Positions 1-5,962 of a stretch of DNA of 5,962 nt are shown here, piece after piece. The DNA is from DATHGT01 sp035317605 (GTDB taxonomy: Bacteria > Methylomirabilota > Methylomirabilia > Rokubacteriales > CSP1-6), in the NCBI GenBank assembly GCA_035317605.1, contig DATHGT010000295.1:1-5962 (forward strand), given 5' to 3'. Numbering within the stretch: the first letter of the stretch is position 1; each line of letters begins with the position of its first letter. The notes beneath the pieces are model-generated. The model was given only the letters and a program-made list of their open reading frames with translations. It was not told where the DNA came from and made no database searches. The translations under genes were made by a program, and so were the position numbers.

Positions 1-512
1 TCCACCGTGAGGTCCGTCCACTCCTTCGGGGTGATCCGCAGATACTCGTCGCCGCCGCCCGTGAGGCCGAGGCCCAGATCGTGGACGACCTCGTAGCCGG
101 CCTGGCCGAGGAACTCGATCTCGTGCTCGTTGGTGGCCTTCACGTACGGGCTGATGAGCACGAGCTTCTTGAGACGAAGCTGGGCGAGCGCTTCTTTCAC
201 GGCCAGTCCCGTGGTCAGAGCGCGACAGCCGCTGGCCTGCTCGACCAGCTCGAGGATGCGCGCTTCGCCGGCCTGACCCTCGGCCATCGAGTTGGCGGTG
301 CAGTGGAAGACGATCACGCCGGGGTCCGTGTCGGAGAGCGCTTCGGCGGCCCTGACGATGTCGTCGGCCAGCTCGCTCAGCGGCCGGGAATGCTTGCCGG
401 TCATGCGCAGGCGCGTGGTGTGGACGCCGACGCCCTCCGGCGCGTAGCGCTGGAACTGCGTTTCCGCGGCGGTGTTGCTGGCGGGAACGATGAGGCCGAT
501 GCGCTTGGTCAT
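1..512 (-). CDS. Maleate isomerase-like protein of the Asp/Glu racemase superfamily (3' end missing)
   Basis: The first 170 residues are present; the rest lies beyond the left edge (family members are usually about 240-250 residues). The protein opens with MTKRIGLIVPASNTAAE, the N-terminal strand and P-x-S-N-T-x-x-E loop (residues 10-17) typical of maleate cis-trans isomerases and arylmalonate decarboxylase relatives. Residues 66-79 (VIVFHCTANSMAEG) carry Cys71, matching the first catalytic cysteine of isomerases and racemases; arylmalonate decarboxylase has Gly there, so decarboxylation is less likely. Tyr123 in LISPYV fits the conserved substrate-binding tyrosine. The second expected cysteine, near residue 185, is outside the window. 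The start is ATG at 512, with AAGGAG six bases upstream. The likely role is cytosolic, cofactor-independent isomerisation or racemisation of a small dicarboxylate; the exact substrate cannot be read. It lies downstream of the lactonase gene on the same strand. The superfamily assignment is firm, the maleate activity is not. Confidence 0.85.
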   Translation of the reverse strand, partial: MTKRIGLIVPASNTAAETQFQRYAPEGVGVHTTRLRMTGKHSRPLSELADDIVRAAEALSDTDPGVIVFHCTANSMAEGQAGEARILELVEQASGCRALTTGLAVKEALAQLRLKKLVLISPYVKATNEHEIEFLGQAGYEVVHDLGLGLTGGGDEYLRITPKEWTDLTV

Positions 513-635
513 TTCAGGCTCCTTCCGTGGGGCGCGTGCCGGGCGCGAGGCGTCCGCGGCGACCAGGGGGTGAGGTCGACGGCGCGTAGTCGCTTGGACT
601 CGGCCGAGCACACGGCGATGGCGGTCCTCCCCAGG
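513..635 (-). other. Intergenic gap between the lactonase and isomerase-like genes
   Basis: This 123-base spacer separates two genes of the same direction. It holds the Shine-Dalgarno of the downstream gene and a perfect 10-base palindrome, CTCGGCCGAG (599-608). No U-tract-type terminator and no convincing -35/-10 pair is visible, so read-through transcription from the lactonase gene is plausible but not shown. A 34-codon GTG-started frame (613 down to a stop overlapping the next ATG) exists but its Arg/Pro-rich translation does not look like a real protein. Confidence 0.5.
519..524 (-). promoter_or_regulatory. Shine-Dalgarno site of the maleate isomerase-like gene
   Basis: On the minus strand this reads AAGGAG, six bases before the ATG at 512. 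It fixes the start of the isomerase-like gene and shows that the gene has its own translation signal rather than relying on coupling to the lactonase gene 123 bases upstream. Confidence 0.8.
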
Positions 636-1559
636 CTACTTCTTCGGGACCGGCACGGGGATGCCGGGAATCTTCACGCCCGTGGATCCGAGATGGTTGC
701 GGCTCGTGAAGTAGAGCGTCTTCCAGTCGTCGCCGCCGAAGGCGATGTTGGTGGTGGCGGGAGCGCCGTGGACGATGCGCCCGAGCTTCTTGCCGCGCGG
801 GTCCATCACCCAGATGCCGCCGGCGCCGCCGCAGTAGACGTTGCCTTCCACGTCGACCTTCATACCGTCGGGGACGCCGGGCTCGTCGCCCGAGAGATCG
901 ACGAAGACGCGGTCGGTCTGCCGGGCGAGCATGCCGTTGGGCATCAGGTCGAACGCCCGGATGTTCCGACGCCGGGTGTCGTTGATGTACAGCACCGATT
1001 CGTCCGGCGAGAAGGCCAAACCGTTCGGGAGCACGAAATCGGGCACGAGCAGGCTCATGGTGCCGAGATCGGGCGTGATCCGGTACACGCCCGAGAACGT
1101 CAGGTCCCACTCTTCGGGGGGCAGGGGACTGGTCCACGGATCGGTGAAGTAGATACAGCCGTCGGACTTGACCACCACGTCGTTGGGACGGTTGAGCCGC
1201 CGCCCCTGAAAGCTGTTGGCGATCACGGTGAGGCTGCCGTCCAGCTCCTGCCGGGTGACTCTCCGGCTGTCGTGCTCGCACGCGATCAACCGACCTTGGA
1301 GATCGCGCGTCAGCCCGTTGGCGCGGTTGGTCGGCTCCAGGACCACCGACACGCCCTGTCCGGGGACGTACTTCATGCGCCGGTTGTTGTGGATGTCGCT
1401 GAACAGCAGATAGCGGCCTTCCTTCCACCAGAGCGGTCCCTCGGCCGGGCCGTGCGCTCCGCCGAAGCCGTCGGCGAGATCCTTGATGGGCTCCGCCGGG
1501 GCGATGATCTTCTCCAGCTCGGGCGCCAGCTGCTCGATCCGTTTCGTCGGCTGGGACAT
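636..1559 (-). CDS. SMP-30/gluconolactonase-family lactonase
   Basis: This is a 307-residue six-bladed beta-propeller hydrolase of the SMP-30/gluconolactonase/LRE-like family, which hydrolyses sugar or other lactones using one divalent metal. All expected metal and active-site positions are present: Glu40 in AEGPLWW, Asn126 in NRPNDVVV, Asn179 in LPNGLAFSPDE and Asp231 in PDGMKVDVEGNVY. Repeated blade strands follow, such as GCIYFTDP (134-141), SVLYINDT (188-195) and KTLYFTSRNH (280-289). No signal peptide is visible, so it is probably cytosolic. The chosen start is MSQPTKRIEQL at 1559, with GAGGAGG seven bases upstream. A longer frame to 1616 would run into the Shine-Dalgarno of the divergent gene and adds an unconvincing 19-residue leader. 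The length suits the family. The true substrate is unknown: a lactone from sugar-acid or dicarboxylate breakdown is plausible given the adjacent isomerase-like gene. It is the first gene of the leftward pair. Confidence 0.9.
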   Translation of the reverse strand: MSQPTKRIEQLAPELEKIIAPAEPIKDLADGFGGAHGPAEGPLWWKEGRYLLFSDIHNNRRMKYVPGQGVSVVLEPTNRANGLTRDLQGRLIACEHDSRRVTRQELDGSLTVIANSFQGRRLNRPNDVVVKSDGCIYFTDPWTSPLPPEEWDLTFSGVYRITPDLGTMSLLVPDFVLPNGLAFSPDESVLYINDTRRRNIRAFDLMPNGMLARQTDRVFVDLSGDEPGVPDGMKVDVEGNVYCGGAGGIWVMDPRGKKLGRIVHGAPATTNIAFGGDDWKTLYFTSRNHLGSTGVKIPGIPVPVPKK

Positions 1560-1566
1560 GGCGAGG

Positions 1567-1573
1567 CCTCCTC
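1567..1573 (-). promoter_or_regulatory. Shine-Dalgarno site of the lactonase gene
   Basis: The minus strand reads GAGGAGG, seven bases before the ATG at 1559, which decides the lactonase start over the longer frame beginning at 1616. The core GGAGG can pair with CCTCC just 5' of it (1575-1579 on the plus strand), leaving a three-base loop. The leader could therefore partly hide its own ribosome-binding site. Confidence 0.7.
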
Positions 1574-1600
1574 GGGAGGTTGTACCATGCGGGGGACGCG

Positions 1601-1609
1601 AGGAGGAGG
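1601..1609 (+). promoter_or_regulatory. Shine-Dalgarno site of the NMT1-like gene
   Basis: AGGAGGAGG lies five bases before ATG 1615. This strong, well-placed site selects 1615 as the start and argues against the in-frame upstream ATG at 1483, which would overlap the divergent lactonase gene. Confidence 0.8.
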
Positions 1610-1614
1610 CCACC

Positions 1615-2493
1615 ATGCCGAGGTTCGTGATCTCGCCGCACTTCCGGTTGCAGGAGTGGGTCGCCGAGGAGAAGGGGTACTTCGCCGCGGAGGGCCTCGA
1701 CTACGAGTTTCGCGAGTCCATCGGCACCAGGGACGCCAAGCGCCAGAACCTCGGCGATCGGGTGGGCGCGTACCAGACGATCGAGCGCGGGCGGCAGTGC
1801 GACGTGAGCGCCGCGTGTCACTGGACCATCAACGTCGCCGCCTCCGCGGGCCACGGCAAGCTCTACGCGGATGCCTACTCGGTGTCGCCGGCGGGCGTGT
1901 TCGTCGCGCCGGAGTCTGATGTGAGAGAGCCGAAGGATCTCGCCGGTGTGCCGATCTCGGTCGGCTTCCAGTCCGGGAGCCACTACGCGACGATCCAGGC
2001 CCTCGAGCAGTACATGCCGCTCGGGGACATCAAGCTGTCGTTCGCCGACGGGCTGATCTTCAGCCGGATGGAGAAGCTCTTCGACCGGCAGGTGCCGGCG
2101 GCCTCGGTGTTCAGCGGCGCCTACTACTTCCTCGAGCAGCTCGGCTTCCGCAAGATCATCGACAGCACGTTCATGATGGCGTCGATCATCACCGGCGATC
2201 CCGACCCCGAGGATCTCCGCAAGTACTTCGGCGCCCTCCGGCGGGCCCAGCGTGACATCGACCTGCGTCCCGAGCTGTACACCCATCACTATCGGAAGGA
2301 ATTTCCCGAGCGCTTCCACGGCATCATGGATACCCGGCGCTGGGGTCCGGGCGAGCGGCTCGTCTTCGAGCCCTATACGAAGGAAGTGTTCGAGGACTCG
2401 TTCCGGTGGATCGCCGAGCGCGGCATCTTCCCCGAGGGCGAGATGGGGTCGGGAGACTACGAGTCGGCCGTGATCTCGCTCCGGACTCCGTAA
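1615..2493 (+). CDS. NMT1/THI5-like (SsuA-type) substrate-binding-fold protein without signal peptide
   Basis: The 292-residue product has the type 2 periplasmic-binding-protein fold as used by NMT1/THI5 and SsuA-like proteins. Visible signs are the N-terminal helix EWVAEEKGYFAAEGLDY (14-30), the second-strand region CDVSAACHW (62-70), and the lobe-crossing segment EPKDLAGVPISVGFQSGSHY (105-124) that matches the usual 'kDLkGk-v-v' signature. The start is MPRFVISPHFRLQEW at 1615, supported by AGGAGGAGG. There is no hydrophobic leader or lipobox, so unlike a transport receptor it should stay in the cytosol. No ABC permease or ATPase gene is in the window. Relatives with this fold and no signal peptide include enzymes (THI5 pyrimidine synthase and, as I recall, 4,5-dihydroxyphthalate decarboxylase), so an enzyme or ligand sensor is possible. 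The CCCFC motif of THI5 is not seen. Divergent from the lactonase gene; 17 bases before a glycosyltransferase gene. Fold is confident, function is unknown. Confidence 0.8.
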   Translation: MPRFVISPHFRLQEWVAEEKGYFAAEGLDYEFRESIGTRDAKRQNLGDRVGAYQTIERGRQCDVSAACHWTINVAASAGHGKLYADAYSVSPAGVFVAPESDVREPKDLAGVPISVGFQSGSHYATIQALEQYMPLGDIKLSFADGLIFSRMEKLFDRQVPAASVFSGAYYFLEQLGFRKIIDSTFMMASIITGDPDPEDLRKYFGALRRAQRDIDLRPELYTHHYRKEFPERFHGIMDTRRWGPGERLVFEPYTKEVFEDSFRWIAERGIFPEGEMGSGDYESAVISLRTP

Positions 2494-2510
2494 GCGGAGA
2501 CGTTGCGGGC

Positions 2511-4190
2511 GTGACGCCGCGATCGGCCAGGGCGCGCCCCGCGCGCGGCGCCCGCGCTCGTCCCCCCGTCGCGCCGGCCCCACGCGCCGAGGCCGCGGCG
2601 GTCTCCGAGGAGCCCAGCCGGCTGGACCGCCGATGGTGGCTCTGGCTCGTGGTGGCGATCGGCCTGGTGGCCATCCTCGCGACCTATCGCAGCTACGGCT
2701 CGAACTGGGACGAGGCGGTGCAGGCCCACTACGGCGAGCTTGCCGTGGACTACTTCCGCTCGGGGTTCATCGATCGTCGCGTCAACCGATTCCTGAATCT
2801 GCGCTTCTACGGACCGCTGGTCGAGATGATTCCGGCGCTGTTCCACGGCGAGGCCAAGACCGGCGCCTACGAGCTTCGTCACCTGCTGATTCCGCTCTTC
2901 GGCCTGGCCACGCTGCCCGCGGTCTTCGCCTACGCCTCGCTCGCGCGGATCCCCGGTCTCCCGCTGCTCGCGACGCTGGCCCTGGCCACCATGCCGCGCC
3001 TCTACGGCGATTGGTTCAACAACTCGAAGGACGTGCCCTTCGCCTGTCTGTTCGCGCTGTCGATGTACCTGCTGGCCGCGCTGTTTCGCGCCCGGCCGTT
3101 CACGCCGTGGCGGGTCCTCGCGTGCGGTCTGGCCTTCGGACTCGCGCTCGACGTGCGTCCCGGCGGGTTGCCGATCCTGGCCGCGTTCTTCGTCGCGGCC
3201 GCGCTGCTCTCGCTCACGATCGCCCACCGTGACGTCACCGCCGCGCGCCCTCCGGTGACGACGGTGCTGCTGCGGGGGGCCGGCGTGTTCGCGGTGGCGT
3301 GGGCGGTGATGGTGCTGCCGTGGCCCTGGGCCCACGAGAACCCGCTCGCTCATCCGATCACCGCGATGCGAGAGGCGGCGTCGCTCGGCACCGCGTATGC
3401 TGTGCTGTTCGAGGGAGCCGTCGTGAGCAGCAGCGCGCTGCCGCGACACTACCTGCTCGAGTACCTGCTGATCACCACGCCCCCGGCACTGCTCGCGCTG
3501 TGCGTCGTCGGCACCGTCGCCGGCCTCGTCCGACTCCGGCATGCGGCCGCCCACTCGTTCACCTTCCTGCTCACGCTCGGATGGCTGCTGCTTCCGCTGA
3601 TGTTGTTCACGATCCTGCGCCCGAACGTTTACGACGGCATCCGCCACTTCCTCTTCGTCCTGCCGGCGATTGCCATCCTCGGCGCCTACGGCGCGAGCTG
3701 GCTCTGCCAGCGTCTGGCCCCTCCGCGATGGCGCGCGCTGGCGATGGCGGCGTGTGCCGTGCTGTTGCTGCTGCCCATCAAGGACCTCGTCGCGCTGCAT
3801 CCGTACCAGACGACGTACTTCAACGGGCTCGTGGGCGGCGTGGCCGGCGCCGACGGCAAGTACGAGACCGAATATTGGCTGACGAGCTACCGGGAGGCCA
3901 TCGGCTGGGTGAACGAGCGAGCGGCGCGGCGGCCGGAAGCGATCGTCGGCCTGGCCGTGGCCGGCGACGGATACATCACGCCGTGGGTCGAATACTACGC
4001 ACGCTCCAACGTGCGGCCCCGCATCGTCACGGCTCCGCCGGAGCCGCCGTCGCTCCCGGACGGGACCGACTATTACATCGCGACCAAGCGCTTTGGGTTC
4101 GACCGAGGCCACGCCGCGGCGCCGGTCGTGCACACCATCGGACGCGCGGGCGCCGTCTTCACGGTCATCAAGGGCCGCTCGGCGCCGTGA
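2511..4190 (+). CDS. PMT/ArnT-like membrane glycosyltransferase (GT-C, family 39-like)
   Basis: This 559-residue integral-membrane GT-C enzyme would move a sugar from a polyprenyl-phosphate donor to an acceptor on the outer side of the inner membrane. After a basic, Ala/Pro/Arg-rich tail (1-41) comes TM1 (42-58), then the first outer loop with the acidic pair Asp67-Glu68 (SNWDEAVQAHYGE), the expected catalytic position in PMT-type proteins. Further marks are NNSKDVPF (170-177), many hydrophobic helices between about 125 and 422, YDGIRHFLFVLP (374-385), and a C-terminal soluble part starting LHPYQTTYFNGLVGG (429-443) with TEYW (453-456). This pattern is typical of bacterial family-39-like proteins. 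The start is GTG 2511, 17 bases after the previous stop, with a weak GGAG at 2496-2499 (11-base spacing). The open frame extends back to ATG 2406, but that part overlaps the NMT1-like gene and reads as out-of-frame Arg-rich sequence. Acceptor and donor are unknown. Confidence 0.88.
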   Translation: MTPRSARARPARGARARPPVAPAPRAEAAAVSEEPSRLDRRWWLWLVVAIGLVAILATYRSYGSNWDEAVQAHYGELAVDYFRSGFIDRRVNRFLNLRFYGPLVEMIPALFHGEAKTGAYELRHLLIPLFGLATLPAVFAYASLARIPGLPLLATLALATMPRLYGDWFNNSKDVPFACLFALSMYLLAALFRARPFTPWRVLACGLAFGLALDVRPGGLPILAAFFVAAALLSLTIAHRDVTAARPPVTTVLLRGAGVFAVAWAVMVLPWPWAHENPLAHPITAMREAASLGTAYAVLFEGAVVSSSALPRHYLLEYLLITTPPALLALCVVGTVAGLVRLRHAAAHSFTFLLTLGWLLLPLMLFTILRPNVYDGIRHFLFVLPAIAILGAYGASWLCQRLAPPRWRALAMAACAVLLLLPIKDLVALHPYQTTYFNGLVGGVAGADGKYETEYWLTSYREAIGWVNERAARRPEAIVGLAVAGDGYITPWVEYYARSNVRPRIVTAPPEPPSLPDGTDYYIATKRFGFDRGHAAAPVVHTIGRAGAVFTVIKGRSAP

Positions 4191-5962
4191 ACGCGAAGCG
4201 TTCACGCCCGAAGCGACCTCGTCGCGATCAGCTCCCGTCGAGCGCAACGCCGCAACCTCGGACTGCCGCGAAGACCCCGGCGCCATCGCGGCCGGCATGG
4301 CGGCTCTTCTGGCGCGATCACGCGGTGGCCGCGGGGGTGCTGTTCGTCCTGGCTCTTGTCGTTCGGGTGAGTCTGCTCGTCCAGATCAGCCGGACGCCGT
4401 TCTTCCAGGTGCGCAACATCGACAGCGAGGCGTACCACCAGTGGGCCGTCCGCATCGCCGCCGGCCACTGGGCGCCGGCCGAGGCCTTCTATCAGTCGCC
4501 GCTCTACGCCTACTTCCTGGCCACGCTGTACACCCTCTTCGGCGACGGCACGTGGAGCCCTCGGGTGATCCAGGTCGCGCTCGGCAGCGTGAGTCCCGTG
4601 CTGGTCTACGCGATCGGCACGCGGCTGTTCTCGCCGAGGGTGGGATGGCTCGCGGGTATCGGCCTGGCGCTGTACGGGCCGATCGTGCTGGAAGAGATCA
4701 CGTTCAGCAAGACGACCCTGCTCGTGGTGTCAGCACTCGCCGCGTTCGCGCTCTATTTGTGGGAGGTCCCGCGGGGCCGGACCGCCGGGGTGCTCGCGTC
4801 CGGCCTGCTCTTCGGTGTCACCGTCGTCGGGGTCGGCCAGTGGCTGCCCGCGTTCCTCGCGCTGATCGCGTGGACGCCGATGATGGCCGAGCGGCTGGCG
4901 CCCGTCGATCGTCGCCGTGTCGCCGCCGCGTTCGCGGCCGGCGGGCTCGCCATCATCCTGCCGCTGGTGGCGTGGAACACGGGCCGGGGCGGCGGCCTCA
5001 TGCTCACCAGCGGCGACGCCGGCCTCAACCTCTACAACGGCAACAACGAGCGCGCGTCCGGGCTGCCGGCCCGGCCGATCGGATTACGCGACGTGCCCCA
5101 ATACGAGGAGAGCGACGCGCGCTGGCTCGCCGAGCAGGCGGTCGGCCACCGCCTGCGCCCCGCCGAGGTCTCGCGATACTGGACGGACCGAGCCCTCACG
5201 TGGATCGCGCGCCACCCCGGCGATTGGCTCGTGGTGTTGGGCCGGAAGCTGCTCACGATCGCGAATGCGTTCGAGATCCCCGACAACTATCACTACGCGT
5301 TCATGCGCGCGAAGTTTCTGCCCCTGCTGTGGCCGCTGGCGACGTTCGCGCTGGTGGCGCCGCTGGCCCTGGTGGGCCTCGCGCTGCCGTTCTGGCGCCG
5401 CCGGGACGTGACCGCGCTGTACATCGCCGTCGGGGTCTATCTCGCCACCGTCCTCGTGTTCTACGTGCGCGGACGCTACCGGATTCCCGCGGTGCCGTTC
5501 CTCATGGTGTTCGCCGCCCTGGCCATCGATCGTGTGCTCCGCGCGGTCGCGGCCCGTCGCTGGCCCGCGGTCGCCGCGCTCGGCGCCGGCCTCGTCGTGG
5601 CCGGAGTCGTCACCAACCACGAGCGCTGTGAAGCGGCCCACGACGGCGTCCCCGCCGTGTGCCTGGGCGGCGACTCGTGGTTCGATTCGGAGTGGCTGAA
5701 GCTCTCGCAGTGGTACCTGGACAAGGGCCAGTTCGATCAAGCCGTGCGCTACGCCGAGCGGGCCTACGAGTGTACGCGTCCCCGGAGCGCGGGCATGATC
5801 CCGGCCTGGATCGCCGGCGTGGAAGCGCGCTGGACCCAGGAGCTCGTGCGCGGCGGTCAGCGCGACGCGGCCACGCCTCACTTCGCGCGCGCCGAGAAAG
5901 ACTACCGGACCGCCCTCAGTCTCGGCTTCGAGCCGGCCCCGATGCAGAGCGAGCTGGGCACG
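4187..5962 (+). CDS. GT-C membrane glycosyltransferase with C-terminal TPR-like region (3' end missing)
   Basis: This frame is open from GTG 4187 to the right edge (592 codons, no stop). The start overlaps the upstream stop as GTGA, indicating translational coupling; a weak AAGGG lies 12 bases upstream. A basic Pro/Arg/Ala tail (about 1-40) precedes TM1 (47-67). The first outer loop has Asp79 and Glu81 (RNIDSEAYHQW), the likely catalytic acidic site, followed by FYQSPLYAYF (101-110), a typical family motif. Several helices follow up to about 265, then a soluble loop (NLYNGNN and on), and a last helix cluster with YVRGRYRIPAVPF (426-438), common in dolichyl-phosphate-mannose-mannosyltransferase-like bacterial proteins. 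Past the membrane part, residues 502-529 (WLKLSQWYLDKGQFDQAVRY and on) fit one TPR helix pair, with more helical sequence to the edge. Cys481 and Cys492 could form an outer disulfide. The role is probably glycan or protein glycosylation; the substrate is unknown. Confidence 0.87.
   Translation, partial: MNAKRSRPKRPRRDQLPSSATPQPRTAAKTPAPSRPAWRLFWRDHAVAAGVLFVLALVVRVSLLVQISRTPFFQVRNIDSEAYHQWAVRIAAGHWAPAEAFYQSPLYAYFLATLYTLFGDGTWSPRVIQVALGSVSPVLVYAIGTRLFSPRVGWLAGIGLALYGPIVLEEITFSKTTLLVVSALAAFALYLWEVPRGRTAGVLASGLLFGVTVVGVGQWLPAFLALIAWTPMMAERLAPVDRRRVAAAFAAGGLAIILPLVAWNTGRGGGLMLTSGDAGLNLYNGNNERASGLPARPIGLRDVPQYEESDARWLAEQAVGHRLRPAEVSRYWTDRALTWIARHPGDWLVVLGRKLLTIANAFEIPDNYHYAFMRAKFLPLLWPLATFALVAPLALVGLALPFWRRRDVTALYIAVGVYLATVLVFYVRGRYRIPAVPFLMVFAALAIDRVLRAVAARRWPAVAALGAGLVVAGVVTNHERCEAAHDGVPAVCLGGDSWFDSEWLKLSQWYLDKGQFDQAVRYAERAYECTRPRSAGMIPAWIAGVEARWTQELVRGGQRDAATPHFARAEKDYRTALSLGFEPAPMQSELGT

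Larger units (their letters stand above)
1560..1614. promoter_or_regulatory. Divergent intergenic region with presumed back-to-back promoters
   Basis: Only 55 bases separate the start codons of the leftward lactonase gene and the rightward NMT1-like gene, and each Shine-Dalgarno sits inside. The one less GC-rich patch is TTGTACCAT at 1580-1588, which could supply a weak -10-like element in either direction; no matching -35 box is clear. Two overlapping inverted repeats occur: CGAGG/CCTCG (1562-1566 with 1570-1574) and CCTCC/GGAGG (1567-1571 with 1575-1579). Because space is so short, promoters may lie inside the opposing coding regions. Shared control of the two directions is an inference from the layout. 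Confidence 0.4.

Noticed and set aside
599..608. Palindrome CTCGGCCGAG as a terminator or operator
   Set aside because: It has no loop and no T-run following, so it is not a terminator. A single 10-base palindrome in GC-rich DNA is weak evidence for an operator.
509..613. A 34-codon minus-strand frame from GTG 613 whose stop overlaps the isomerase-like ATG as ATGA
   Set aside because: The overlap is suggestive of coupling, but there is no Shine-Dalgarno before the GTG, the translation is Arg/Pro-rich without pattern, and the downstream gene has its own strong site.
1483..1614. Upstream extension of the NMT1-like gene to ATG 1483, considered as a possible signal peptide
   Set aside because: It would overlap the 5' end of the divergent lactonase gene, has no Shine-Dalgarno support, and does not form a credible signal peptide ahead of the conserved N-terminus at 1615.
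81..1919. A 612-codon plus-strand open frame across the left part
   Set aside because: It is antisense to the isomerase-like and lactonase genes, both of which have conserved motifs and strong Shine-Dalgarno sites. The frame itself resembles no protein family.
514..2583. A 689-codon minus-strand open frame spanning the lactonase and NMT1-like genes
   Set aside because: It covers the lactonase in a different frame and the NMT1-like gene in antisense. It has no domain of its own and reads as a compositional shadow.
2457..4298. A 613-codon minus-strand open frame opposite the first glycosyltransferase
   Set aside because: Its translation is Arg/Glu/Gln/His-rich low-complexity sequence with no recognisable domain. 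It lies antisense to a clear GT-C gene; long antisense frames are expected in GC-rich DNA.
4093..5631. A 512-codon plus-strand open frame over the second glycosyltransferase
   Set aside because: It is Arg-rich without hydrophobic helices. The overlapping frame starting at GTG 4187 gives clear membrane segments and family motifs.
5084..5881. A 265-codon minus-strand open frame
   Set aside because: It is antisense to the second glycosyltransferase, His/Arg/Glu-rich and lacks any recognisable motif.

Overview
The window is GC-rich bacterial DNA with five tightly packed protein genes, two of them leftward and three rightward. The fifth gene runs off the right edge and the first-listed gene runs off the left edge. 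No RNA gene, mobile element, CRISPR array or long repeat is visible. The mix of a signal-less NMT1-like solute-binding protein, an SMP-30-type lactonase, a maleate isomerase-like protein and PMT-family glycosyltransferases resembles uncultivated soil lineages such as Rokubacteria/Methylomirabilota or related Proteobacteria. That placement is an inference from gene style and composition only, with no marker gene to confirm it.

Left part (1-1559, minus strand): a lactonase-like beta-propeller of the SMP-30/gluconolactonase family (636-1559) is followed, after a 123-base gap, by a partial Asp/Glu racemase-superfamily protein closest in style to maleate cis-trans isomerase (1-512). Both start codons have strong Shine-Dalgarno sequences. 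These look like small-molecule catabolic enzymes: one would hydrolyse a lactone, the other would isomerise, racemise or decarboxylate a small dicarboxylate.

Centre (1560-2493): a 55-base divergent junction separates the lactonase gene from a rightward gene for an NMT1/THI5-like periplasmic-binding-protein fold (1615-2493). This protein has no signal peptide and no transporter genes beside it, so it may be a cytoplasmic enzyme or sensor acting with the two divergent enzymes.

Right part (2511-5962): two consecutive integral-membrane GT-C glycosyltransferases follow. The first (2511-4190, GTG start) is a complete PMT/ArnT-like protein. The second (from GTG 4187, overlapping the previous stop as GTGA) is a GT-C protein with a TPR-like C-terminal extension that continues past the window. 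They probably transfer sugars from polyprenyl-phosphate donors to acceptors on the outer face of the inner membrane. They are likely co-translated, and may be co-transcribed with the NMT1-like gene only 17 bases upstream.
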